This document shows, piece after piece, positions 1 through 10,829 of a DNA stretch of 64,000 bases. Each line of letters opens with the position of its first letter. Position 1 is the stretch's first letter. Origin of the DNA: Sapria himalayana (taxonomy: Eukaryota; Streptophyta; Magnoliopsida; Malpighiales; Rafflesiaceae); assembly GCA_029783825.1 (NCBI GenBank), contig JAREIK010017918.1:744001-808000 (forward strand), written 5' to 3'. The notes beneath the pieces were generated by a model. That model was not told where the DNA came from, did no database searches, and saw only the letters and a program-made list of their open reading frames with translations. The position numbers and the translations under genes are program-made.

Positions 1-1723
1 TTAGATGCATTGGTTGCAGCATCTAATCTCTCGGATGTATTAATACCTATTGGAAAAATCTCAAAGAATTTGGTAAAGAGCTAAATAAAGCAGATAAAAT
101 GAGTAGTGACATACCCAGACTCTCTCAGCTCCTCTAATCTCAATCCCATAAAATGTGAAACTACATCAAATATCTATGTTGCCTGGGATGAGTATAATGA
201 TGTTGCTAACTCATACACACATACCTTATTTGTTTCACCACTAAACGATAGATAAACATCAAAAGATAACATCCAAATAAATAATTATTTATAATAGTTA
301 GGTCGAATTAACATCATTAAAGTGTTGAATGATTATCAATAATATGTCAAGTTAAATCGAGAGTGTTCTAAGCAATCTTAGTATAATGAACCTTCCAATA
401 TCATTACACTACTTCTTTATTACATCACTTTTAATTTTTGACTTTTTTTTTATTTTCCTTGAGTTAATATAATCATTGAAACCACTCTTATAGAAATGAA
501 AAATACTTCAATAAAAATATTTTTGGCTTCCTTTTTTGCCTTAAAATACTCATTTTAGTCACTTTTATACAAATTGAAGATGCATAAATATAACTATTTT
601 ATATTTAAAAAATATTGTATCAATTGAAATGAAACTTATTTATAATCATTTTAAAAACTTTTATAACATGTTTTTGTTATTCAAATTTATTGTTCTCAGA
701 TTATAACGATGGGAGTGTGAAACCCCCTTGTTTTTCTTTTCCTTCAAAATTCCCCAGCTCTAACTAGGCATCTATCCGAGTGGACACCATAGTGGGAGTG
801 TGAAATCCTAGCCCCTTCTGAATTTCAAATTATCTCATTCCCCATTACCTATAATTCTCAAGTTCGAATCAAAAACTCTTAGAAATAACCCCAACAGTAA
901 AATCTCTCAAGCGCGACCTATTGTTGAACAGAGGATTTCCACAACCCGCCCCAGGAAGGTATCCATTAAATTTGTATCTAGGTTGTCCGAATCACCTCAG
1001 AGGTTCATTTGTCAGGTGATTCAACATCTACAGACTAAAAAATGATCCTTAGTAAAATTTTTCATTAAGCAATTACTGAAATATTAACTTCCTCTATATG
1101 TAAACAAACATATGACACATCACGGAATAAATAAAATACTTACACTGTCACTATGCTCACTACACCTACACTGCACACACAGCACTTAATCAGTTCATAA
1201 CACACTGCACCACATTGCACAATCATTGCACCCACAGTGTATCATCATTGCCATCATGGAGCACCTTCACTGCACTCACAAAAAAGTACCTTTACTGCAG
1301 CAGCCACACATAATACAGTCCGCACCAAAACATTGCATCAACCACTCACTATGCACTGTGATGTTATAGTGCACGCCTCTCTCTCTCTCTCTCTCTAACT
1401 TACCTAGAAATTGTTTTCTCTACCTATGACTCGACTCTGATAACATGTAGAAAATTCATTCAAAAACCTCGATAGAAAAGTCAATGATGTCGTGTATCAA
1501 TGTACAAATGGAAGCCCCTACAAACATAGTTCATATTCAAAAACATTCAACCACCTTTCTCTCTAGCTATCCGGATTGGAACAATACAGATATTAGGTGC
1601 TCCCATCCAGATGGTAAGCAAAGGAAAATAAAATGAGAAACCATAAAAAATATAGCCCGTAACAATATAAATCAAGCATGGTTCCTCTAAGAAAAGAAAA
1701 AAAATGAAAAAAGAAAAAAGAAC
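1..1723. other. intronic retroelement debris upstream of exon D in + coordinates
   Basis: No gene was recognised. A minus-strand LTR/primer-binding-site junction is suggested at 1435-1446, where the reverse complement reads TGTTATCAGAGTCGAG just inside an LTR end (tgtagaaaat at 1446). It is followed inward (about 1150-1380) by the CACTGCAC/CACCAC-rich leader seen in other Copia remnants of this window. A (CT)n tract lies at about 1377-1397. Positions 1-1140 hold AT-rich sequence with no recognised homology. Confidence 0.35.
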
Positions 1724-1957
1724 CTGAGCAGCATCCTTCTTGAAGATTGGAAAAAATCTCAGCCTACAATACACATTAAACAGAAAAGTACAAATGATCA
1801 AAGGAATGGTAAAGCCAGAGGCAACTGGAGACTCTTTAATGCCAAAAACTCCTAGAGCAATAATCTGTGTTAACACCAAGGAGAAGATAATAGTGTTGTG
1901 AACTACAGGCCAAAACTGCCCTCCACTTTGATATTTTTTCATGTACACATTGAGAAT
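1724..1957 (-). CDS. OSCA: OSCA/CSC1-like channel, exon D (TM9-TM10)
   Basis: The 234-bp exon (78 codons, phase 0/0) lies between a TTCTTTTTTGCAG acceptor and a CAG|GTTCTT donor. It encodes ILNVYMKKYQSGGQFWPVVH, then NTIIFSLVLTQIIALGVFGI, KESPVASGFTIPLIICTFLF and NVYCRLRFFPIFKKDAAQ. These are the last two helices of the 7TM domain. Only a 164-bp intron (1958-2121) separates it from exon C, so the 3' part of the gene keeps one normal intron beside two giant ones. The family normally has one more C-terminal exon starting around VLI-MDR-DE. I could not find it in 1-1723, so that intron is at least 1.7 kb and the exon lies outside the window. Confidence 0.94.
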
Positions 1958-2121
1958 CTGCAAAAAAGAATTTGATTCATAATTTAGCATTATGTATTAC
2001 TGGAACAATGCAACAGAGAGTCCTTATATAAACCAACATCTATGCAAGATAAGGTCAAAACGCATAGAACCAATAAAAACAAATTGAAATATAATTCAAA
2101 AAGTTTGGATGAGATAATCAC

Positions 2122-2400
2122 CTGATTTCGATAAACCAGGTATGCCATCATGAAATATATAAGCAAAAAGGGTAATATTAGTGGTGCCATAATCGAACAA
2201 GTGAAACCAATCAGACCAAACAATAGTACTCTTGGAATTTCTGTATGGTAAGGAAAGGATATAAGGTCACGAGATGAATCATCTTTTCTTCTAAGAATGA
2301 ATTTTGTAAACATGTTGCACAGAAGAGGAAAAAGCTGCATTACTTCAATAGCCAAACCTGCCCAACCTGATGTTAAAACGTATGTCATGAAGAAGCTAGC
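2122..2400 (-). CDS. OSCA: OSCA/CSC1-like channel, exon C (TM6-TM8)
   Basis: The 279-bp exon (93 codons, phase 0/0) runs from a TCTTCAG acceptor to a CAG|GTGATT donor. It begins ASFFMTYVLTSGWAGLAIEV, continues QLFPLLCNMFTKFILRRKDD, SFPYHTEIPRVLLFGLIGF and TCSIMAPLILPFLLIYFMMA, and ends AYLVYRNQ. This is the most conserved part of the 7TM domain, including the YHTEIPR motif and the re-entrant, proline-containing APLILPF helix region that contributes to the pore side in solved OSCA structures. It follows exon B at the expected TQ|ASFF junction. Open and well conserved. The upstream in-frame Met at about 2421 is intronic and is not a start. Confidence 0.95.
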
Positions 2401-2499
2401 CTGAAGATTTTTCAAAGCCAAAAAACTTGGTAAGATTCAGAAATCATTAAAGTTGATGCGCAGGCTTGCTATTAGAGTTATGTAATCAGAGCAAAAGAA

Positions 2500-3970
2500 T
2501 GAGGATATAAATGGGTAGAAATTCCCAACTATGGTATATAGTTGTTGTAGCTTATAGTATCATAATTTACTTTTTCTCTTTTTAATTTTTTACTTTCTTG
2601 CATTTTTGATGAGAGCATCCGACCAATGGGTTATCCTAATCAATTTTGCCCATTATATAATAATTTTTCGTGTACACTATATTTACTTGATTTTTTTTAT
2701 GAGTTTACTTTGTGCGACCTTAGATTTTACATGGTATTAGAGCAAATATCCTAGGAAAAACAAATGCTGGGTTTAGGACATATTAAGGTTAAAAATCCTA
2801 GACAGATGAAAGATACGTGCACTGTACTAGCATAGTGCACGTGTATGTGCATACTATAGCACATGCACAAATTGAAAAAGGAGTCACTGAACATCATGTG
2901 TGATGGGTGTCAACGCCTACAACATCGATGTCGTGAAGATCATGGTGGCGCCTTTTTCCGACAATAGTAAGGGCATAGATGATTGAATGGCAACATTAGA
3001 ATCTGCAAAACCCAAAAATTAGGATTTAGTTTCTACTTTCAACAAGGTTTCAGGTGACCCAGTATCCTAATTTTGTGTAGTTATTTGGAAACCCCAAATT
3101 GTGGGGATCCCTATTCTGGACAAAACCCAAATTAGGATTTCTTGAGGGTCATTTTCTTTGGACAACATATTTATGAGAGATATTGAAGAGATATCTCATA
3201 CTATACATGTTGATAGTTGAGAAAGAAAGCATCATAACAGAGACAAATATAAGAGTCTCATTTCAATGTATGTATTACAAAAGATATATATCATACTAGA
3301 GATAATTATTGAATATTTTATCCAAAAAAGAGATTAAAAGCACTAATAGATTCATCCAAGGATTCATCTTACTATAACCCTTATCAAAGGAAAATATTCA
3401 AGATTCTTCGACATTATTGGTCTACATCTCATGTGACACATTATTCGTAGTTCCCTTCACACTCCTAAATTAGAGACTCATGAGTTAACACTCATATTAA
3501 AAGTAATTGCTCATACTTTATTACTATTAATAATGATCAATCAATCCTAAATAATTAAAATAAAATTTGATTGAATATTATGATAATGATATCATTATTG
3601 ATGAGAAAACCCAACGGGTCGGTTGTCCCAATTTATTAACACATTATATAAGGATATTGTGTATTGCTTATTATCATGAAATTTATGTTGGATCTCAAGC
3701 TTTTACGTGGTGTTAGAACAATACCCTAGAAAAAATATATCATAAAATGAGTGTGTGGGTGAAGACTACATGCCATAGAGAGAGAATTATATGCACTATA
3801 TCAGCACAATGCATGTATGCACAATCTAGATGAGGGGCACACATTCATCGTGCACCACCAAGAAAAGTTATCACACCCTCTATGTGGGGAGCATGCAGTG
3901 GTGCAAGGTGAAGTATGATGGTGTAAGGTGGTAATGATTTTTGGTGCAAAATCGGCAATGCCATGAAAAT
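2500..3970 (+). mobile_element. two tandem 5' ends of a Copia-like family (LTR, PBS, leader)
   Basis: Two blocks repeat the same order. Block 1 has an LTR-like stretch with a CCCATTATATAA motif (about 2600-2731), a primer-binding site TGGTATTAGAGC (2732-2743, initiator-Met tRNA type), then a leader rich in GTGCA/GTGGTG words. Block 2 repeats this with ACATTATATAAGG at about 3640, the site GTGGTGTTAGAAC at 3707-3719, and a CACCACC/GTGGTGCA leader to about 3960. The same LTR motif recurs at about 21675 after a plus-strand Copia RNase H remnant, so I assign these to one degraded Copia family. No gag or pol is left. Confidence 0.45.
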
Positions 3971-5017
3971 TAAGATTTTGGGGTAAATTCTTATATCTCA
4001 ATTCAATTTTCCAATTTTTTACTAAAATTAGGGCTTCAAGGAAACCTCCCAGTTAAGAGTTTACTTTTCATTTAGGAAAAGAGTAGATTTATCCAATTGC
4101 GATAGTATTTTTGGAAACTAATTTATAGATTTGGAGCAGATTTAGAATTTTTGTGTTCAATTACATAAATATTAATACATTAAATCTTATTAAAACTATA
4201 AAATTATAAAAATTTGAACAATAATATTATTTTGATAGTTGACTACCTGAAAAATTTTCATGTCACATATATGTTTTGAAGATCATGTCTTAGTGTGATA
4301 ACAAATACTTTCGTCTAAATATAATAAGTCTTGGATTCAAAATTCATCAAACATAACATCTCCGATCTTCAAATGTACTAAATTCTCTCAAACTCCATAC
4401 TAAGTGGGTGCCTTATGCAGTGAGTATGACTTGCTCCAAAGTTTCAAACTGAGAAAACTCTAATTATAATTGGCAAAATTGACTTGGAGTATTAAGTATT
4501 GAGTAATATTATCACAATTGTGATAGATAGATGAGAAGTCTCATTCTAATATACACACTATAAAAGAACAAGTCATACCAGAGATACTATCCTTTCTTCA
4601 AATATTACTAATTTTAATGCTTGTACTTACTATTAAGACTCTTGGATTATCAATACATGAGTCAGCATTTATGTCTCTATTATGACTTTATTACAATATT
4701 AAAATTTATCATTTGTTACATAATCTTAAAAATTTATTAGGTGATTGATTTCGTTCGATAAAGATCAAAAATATGAGTCATATAATTGATATTGATCCCA
4801 TAAAAATTATGTGAGCAATTTAAGCAACCAACAGTAAACTTTTTACTGCTCAATTTGAGTAGATAAATTTGGATCTATAAAAAATATAAAGACTATAAAG
4901 TTGACTTACTTCCTTATATATGATGAGATTTATATATAATTGGAGTAATATTATATTCAATTATCAGACAAATGATAGATTAATGTTGAATTGACCTGAT
5001 ATTTTTAATATATAAAG
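3971..5017. other. AT-rich intron sequence, no recognised feature
   Basis: I see no coding potential. The text resembles degraded retroelement DNA but no motif is secure. Confidence 0.4.
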
Positions 5018-6123
5018 TAGAGGTGTCAAACGGACCGTACCGATTTCTCAACATGATTTCTCAACACCGATGCGAGAAACTGCCTGATGGATCCGAAAAA
5101 TCCATCAGGGCTATGGGCCCCAATCTGGACCCGTGGTTTTTTCGACACGGGTCTGAGTCTAGCTCTTCAGGCCCCAACAGTAAAATTTAAAAAAAAATAT
5201 AAATAAAAATTTTAAATTTTAGATGTTGGATTTTGCCTCTAATAACTATGGGACAGGATCCAATAGCCCACATGATTCTGCCCCAAATAATTCATTAAAA
5301 TTAATAAAAAATTCAAAAAAAATAACTTTTTTTTTTAAAATTCATATTATTATTCTATATAATCTCCCATCTCTCTAATATTTATATTTTTCAAAAATAT
5401 AAATCTCATATCTCATTCTCTCTTTCTATTTCTCTCCTAAATTTCTCTCTCACATGATTTCGGTTCGGCTTTTTAGAACTCGCAACTTAGAATCGACTTT
5501 GATTGGTCTTTGGATTGAACTTTGGATTTGTAGTACATGTGCTTTACGATGTTTTACGGGTATTTCATTTTTTAATTTTATTTATTTAGTTAACTCTACT
5601 TTATTTCAAAAAATAATGAATCTTTCATTTTTTTTTCTCTCTCTCTACTCTACCTTCTTATCTAAAAAAAATAAAATTAATTTATATTTAAAAAATTAAA
5701 ATCCTACGCAAAGGTCCGAGGTTACTGAAACTTTGATTTCTCTGGTCACATCGACCCAAATATCTAAAAATCAAAAAACTAGAACTTCTATAATTTGGAC
5801 TCACTTTAATATAATAAAAAAAAATATTAAAGATGTGAAAGAAAAAATGACACAATATAAATATTATAAGAAAATTTAACTTGTAAGAATGCGTGTAGGA
5901 CTAGACACCTTAAGAGACATGCCAAACTATACATAAAAAAAATATAATGCATTAGATCATAGACAAACCCAACTTAGCAATGAATTTTTTAAGGTAATAT
6001 CTAGTTCGGTCTCAAAGTTTACCTCATTCATATACCATAGCGAGCTGGAAAGAAAAAGCATGGTTAAACTTATCACCACTATGGGTTTTCCAATTAGATT
6101 TTCAGAGGAGCCAAAGGTAGCGA

Positions 6124-6681
6124 TAGAGGTGTCAAACGGGCCGGCCCAGCACGGCACGGCCCGTTTTTCACGTGCCCAGCCGTGCTGCCGTGCCGTGCCG
6201 GGCACGGCACGGTTTTTAAAATTCGGGCACGGCACTGCCCGTGGGCACGGCAAGGCCGTGCCGTGCCGTGCCGGCCCGCTCGGGCACGGGCGCACGGCAA
6301 GGCAGGGCAGGCGGGGCGGGGCGGGGCGGGTCGGGTCTGTTTGGACCCGACCCGCGGTCTTTTTACCGGGGGCGGGGCCCGGTTGGGTCACGAGTCACGA
6401 CTCAGTGAGTCGTGACCGTGAGTCGTGACTCGTGACTCGTGAGTCGCGACTCACGAGTCACGACTCAGGCACGCGGGCCGACGTGCTGTGCCAAGGCACG
6501 AGTCGTGCCGGGCCAGGCACGGCACGGCTCGTGCCGGGCACGGCCCGGCACGTGGTTCGTGCGGACGGGCCCGGCACGGGCCCGGGCACGTTTTTTTATC
6601 GTGCCGGGCCGGCCCAGGCACGGCCGAACCGTGCCGTGCCTCGTGCCGGGCCGGGCCGGCCCGGCCCGTTTGACACCTCTA
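6124..6681. mobile_element. non-autonomous GC-rich hAT, 558 bp, TSD ggtagcga
   Basis: Terminal inverted repeats TAGAGGTGTCAAACGGGCC and its complement end the element. The 8-bp target duplication ggtagcga is perfect (6116-6123 and 6682-6689). The interior is extremely GC-rich, built of GGCACGGC/GCCGTGCC words. A cluster of short palindromic GAGTCACGACTC/GTGAGTCGTGAC words lies at about 6389-6467. There is no transposase; the open frames across it are composition artefacts. It is probably mobilised by the transposase of the 44781-48428 element, which shares its termini. Confidence 0.93.
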
Positions 6682-6887
6682 GGTAGCGAGTATCATTCAT
6701 AAATATTTTCAGTCTACTTTTCGTAGGATTTCTAGGCCCACATCTAGGAATGATATACTAAAATATTATAAGTTAGAAAAAAAAATAATTGATAAATTTA
6801 TGATATATAGTAGAGTGGTGTCTGTGATATCAGATATCTGAATAAGTCATAACGATGTAGCTTATGTATACCTCACCAACCACTATG

Positions 6888-7537
6888 TAAAGGTGTCAAA
6901 CTGGGCGTGCTGGACTGGCTGACCGTGCTTTTGTGCCGGGCCAGGCATGACATGGTTACTGTACCGTGCCGTGCCTGGCCCAGTACAGTTCTGTGGAGGT
7001 CAGCTCGGCATGGGCCCACGGCACGAACCCGTCGGGTTTGGCCCAGCCCGGCCGAACCCCTATATTAAAAAAATTAGAGTTTCAGCGTGCGCCGTCGCAT
7101 CGCCATGCAGCCGAACCCCTAATTTAAAAAAAATTAGGGTTTTGGCGTGCGTCATCGTGCTGCCGCACAGCCTAACCCCTAATTTAAAAAAAATTAAGGT
7201 TCGGTGCGTGCTGTCGTGCTGCCGCGCAACCGAACCCCTAATTAAAAAAAATAGGGTTTAGGCATGCACCGTCGCGCCGCCGCTATGCTGAAACCCTAAT
7301 TTTTTTTAAAAAATTGGGGTAAATCGGCTCGTGCCGAGGTACTGTGCCAGGCCAGGCACGACATGATGCCCGATTGGCCTCGACACGGCACAACACGATT
7401 GGTACTGTGGAGCAGCACGGCACGAGCACGGGCATGTGCACCGAAAATTCTCGTACAGTGCTGGCCCAGGCAAGACCGAATCGTGTCATGCCTCGTGCCG
7501 TCTGGGTCGGCCTGGCCCAGCCCGGTTGACACCTCTA
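6888..7537. mobile_element. non-autonomous GC-rich hAT, 650 bp, TSD ccactatg
   Basis: It starts TAAAGGTGTCAAACTGGGC, ends with the complement of TAGAGGTGTCAACCGGGC, and has a perfect 8-bp duplication ccactatg (6880-6887 and 7538-7545). Positions about 7051-7318 hold four direct repeats of about 62 bp, each with CGAACCCCTAATTTAAAAAA, then TTAGGGTTT-like and GCGTGC...CGCC stretches. No coding capacity. Confidence 0.92.
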
Positions 7538-8900
7538 CCACTATGTAGATTTAAAATGGACTAAATAAAAAATTTTAGAATTCTTTAAGATTCTCCATCC
7601 TCATGATGACCCGGTTATTTTTGAGTGCATGATGAAATCTTTAGAGAATATAAAATTTAAAATAAAATTTTTAGTATCACATTCGATAACGCAGCTAATA
7701 ATAAAGTAGTAATTAGTATGTTTATTATGAATATTAGAGATAAACCATTATGAGAGATTTTCCATGTTAAATACATGTGTCACATGATTAACCTGATTGT
7801 ACAAGCAGGGATGAAAGTATATTTTCATATTTTAGAAAACATAATTCAATAAAATATATTCGCATGCCTCGCAGACAATAGGAGTTAGGTAGTCTTTATT
7901 TGTCTACGAATCTTAAAAAGAAAAAATTCTAATCAGATATGAGATACCATTGGAATTATACTTACATGATATTAGAGTCATATGTTAGATATGAATACGT
8001 GATATCTGACTACATCAATAGTAAGAGTGACTTACTTGTTATTGACGATACTGATTTGACGACAAAAATTTCATTTATAAAATTCCTAAAAATTTTTTAT
8101 AGCACGACGAACATGTATTCATCAGTTTATATTCCCAGGACTTATATTAAACTCAGGTGGATATGCAACATTAGTAGTATGTTTATGAAATTTCTAGATG
8201 ACCCGATGATTAGCCATATGATTGTAGAGATGAAAACTAAGTACTTAAAGTACTAGTCCACCATTCTATCTTTTTATTGTTTGGTTGCCTGCATGGATCT
8301 TAAGGTTAAGGTGGAAGGGATAAGTAATATTTTGACTTATATTTCATCGTGCATGAACCTAGAAGACTTACTTGAATGGTTCATTTACGAGAAGACTGAG
8401 CTTTTCACATACTATGATACTAAATATGATGATGATAGTGAGATTTAGACCACAGACATTGATATCATATTCGAAGATTATGACTTTTCCATTCAATTAG
8501 TGAGAAAAAAATGACGGGGTGGATTGTCGAATAGGAGTGAGCTGTCTCGGTACTTAGATACCGATTACTGCTCAATCCTATCACATTCCGATAACAAAAA
8601 ATCTTGATATATTATAATGATGAAAATCATACGAGTTTACTTTTCTCATGCTATTTAAGATAATACAGGAATTACTGACTCCTCCATTGTCGAGCGTAGC
8701 ATCAAAGTTTACTTTTTTTATTGCAGTGAATGTGATTTCGGATAAGAAATCAAGATTACGTCGAGATATTATTAAGACTTTAGCATACATGAATGATTGA
8801 GAGGATTCAAGCTTAAATATTCAGGATTGTACTGGGATTGAGAAGACTTCAAATATGTATTTCTATTCTTCGACATTCAAAATCATAAAAAACATTAAGT

Positions 8901-10829
8901 GATGATAATAATTGTATTTAAACTTTCAATTTCATGAGCATCATACTTATATTAATTAACATATCTTTCTATTAATTTAACCTATAAAAATTATACAAGA
9001 GAAAGTGAATCGCATAGTTGTCATCACCTTACGAAATACTTTCACTTGTGTGTGTCCCGTAACTTATCTATCATCATCTATCACGACTAATATATGACTC
9101 ACATACAATGACAAAATCCATATATTAGACATTCTACATAATATACACATCATCTTAAAATTAATTCTTCTAGAATATGTATACTAAAATTATTATAAAT
9201 TCATTTGTACTTTTAATTTTGTAAGTCATATTTGCATCAATTAAACATACATAAACTTAATCATCATCGTCCACCATGTGATTTATTTTGAGATAAGAGT
9301 AGAAAGCCACCATTTCATTCAGTTCGAATCTCATGAGTATATCCCATAACTTAATTGTCATCGTCCACCATGATCAACACACATAGATCTAAGTTAGCGT
9401 TATATCCTAAATCTTTGTTTTAATTTCTAAATAATATTCACATCCATTAAAATTTCAAACATAACATCATCACAATTAAATATTATGCAAACCAATCATC
9501 AAATACAAATAAAATATATCAATCCTAAATCCTTATTTAGTTTGATATTAGAAAATAATTCACATGAAATATTTCATGATGCATCTATTCAATCGGAGAT
9601 TTTCAATAACAGCTGACATGAAGATCTAAGTCTCAATTTTTATTCCTAATCAATTCTTGTTTGTATACACCTTGAATTAGACACTTAATAGGAATTGAAA
9701 TTCATATCACCTATGATTTTATGCTCAAAATCTAGATTCCCTTTATCTTTTAGAAAAATTTAGGTCCCCCTTTTATACATTAGAATCTCATCGAGCTTAC
9801 ATGTAGCTTTTCAAGCTAGAAATCATGGCTTTAGGTTGAAATCATAACTTTTTTATCTCTTTGAATATTCTTTGAAGTACTAAATTCGCAATAGGAAAAA
9901 AATATCGTGACTGAAATATTTGATTTTTGAAATACAAAGTCATGACACTAAGAATGCCATAACGGAGATATTTGCTCTATTAAACAAAAAGTCTTAATGG
10001 CAAGAATGACCACGACTAAGCTATTCGTATTTCCTCTCTAGAATTAAAAATTATGATGAAAAAAATTTGCCGTAATTAAAAAATACTTGGTATTATATAA
10101 TTTTGGTTCTATAACAAATATGTTATAGCACTGAAAATTGTTACAACTTCTTGTACCAGTGTAGCACTTAGTTGTCATGATGTAAATATAAAATCACAAA
10201 CAAAATTATGTCTTAGTACTAGTGTGCCACGACTCTAAGACAATGTCATGACCACAAAAAAATATATTGTATGATAAAAAATTATGATTACTACATGATA
10301 AAGTCATGACGTATAAAAATTATGACTTATTTTATAGAGTCAACCAAGAAAGACTACCACAACTACTCAACATATTTGTGCTAGTAAAACCAAGTCGTGA
10401 CATTTAAAATATTAACTTTTTACAAATTTTCTACCCTCAAAATCATTGTTCCACAAAATTCTCCAATTCCACTCATATCATCCGATTTCACTACTATTCA
10501 TATATTTTCATCAAAATTACAATTTTCATACAAACACATCATAAAAAATACTATGAAATAGTCCAAAAAAATTAGTACGTTGAGTTTCTGAAAGACACCA
10601 ACACTAGAGTATTACTCATCCCCGAGCAAAAAATCTCCCTCTCTAAAAATCTTTAGGACAATAATTGGTATTACATCAATTGTGCTCTGGAGGACTCATT
10701 TATTGGCATGGATATGAAAGGTCTCTCAATATCTCTTTTATTATTCATTGCCCATTCTATCATCTTCGTAATCATATCGCATAATGTGTTTTGTTTTCTC
10801 TAGATAGAATTGAGTGAATCATCAAAAAA
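8901..10829. other. AT-rich intron sequence, unidentified repeats
   Basis: No gene was found. Positions 9900-10420 are studded with GTCATGAC/GTCGTGAC-like words that also occur in the tandem units at 11.3-18.1 kb and in the long repeats at 24.6-25.1 and 35.4-35.7 kb. This hints that all belong to related retroelements. Confidence 0.35.

Larger units (their letters stand above)
5018..8900 (+). pseudogene. dead hAT transposon (BED/hATC type) with two nested hATs
   Basis: The left end at 5018 starts with the family terminus TAGAGGTGTCAAACGG; no right terminus is found. Pieces of the same transposase as at 45507-47630 can be read on the plus strand with many stops. A BED-finger region lies at about 5780-5960 (TSIIWTHF, then a degraded finger) and the N-terminal part at 5960-6115. 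Further pieces are 6690-6880 (QSTFRRISRPTSRNDILK), 7546-8260 (LHPHDDPVIFECMM, HVKYMCHMINLIVQAGMK, RWNYTYMILES), and 8270-8870 (LVACMDLKVKVEG, LSRYLDTDYCSIL). Two younger hATs (6124-6681 and 6888-7537) split the gene. This copy keeps CAA (Gln) at about 5969, where the copy near 47305 has a stop. Confidence 0.85.

Noticed and set aside
1990..2121. Extension of the exon C frame past the donor site to 1990
   Set aside because: Residues after YRNQ lose similarity to OSCA, and a GT donor with matching phase to exon D sits at 2121. Treated as intron.
5957..6702. Several overlapping open frames on both strands
   Set aside because: They run through the GC-rich repeats of the 6124-6681 hAT, where stops are rare. 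Translations are Pro/Ala/Arg/Gly-rich with no family pattern.
7100..7310. TTTAGGG-like words suggesting interstitial telomere repeats
   Set aside because: Words occur singly within 62-bp units, not as a tandem TTTAGGG array.
6947..7548. Open frames on both strands in the second nested hAT
   Set aside because: Composition artefacts of GGCACGGC-type and 62-bp repeats.
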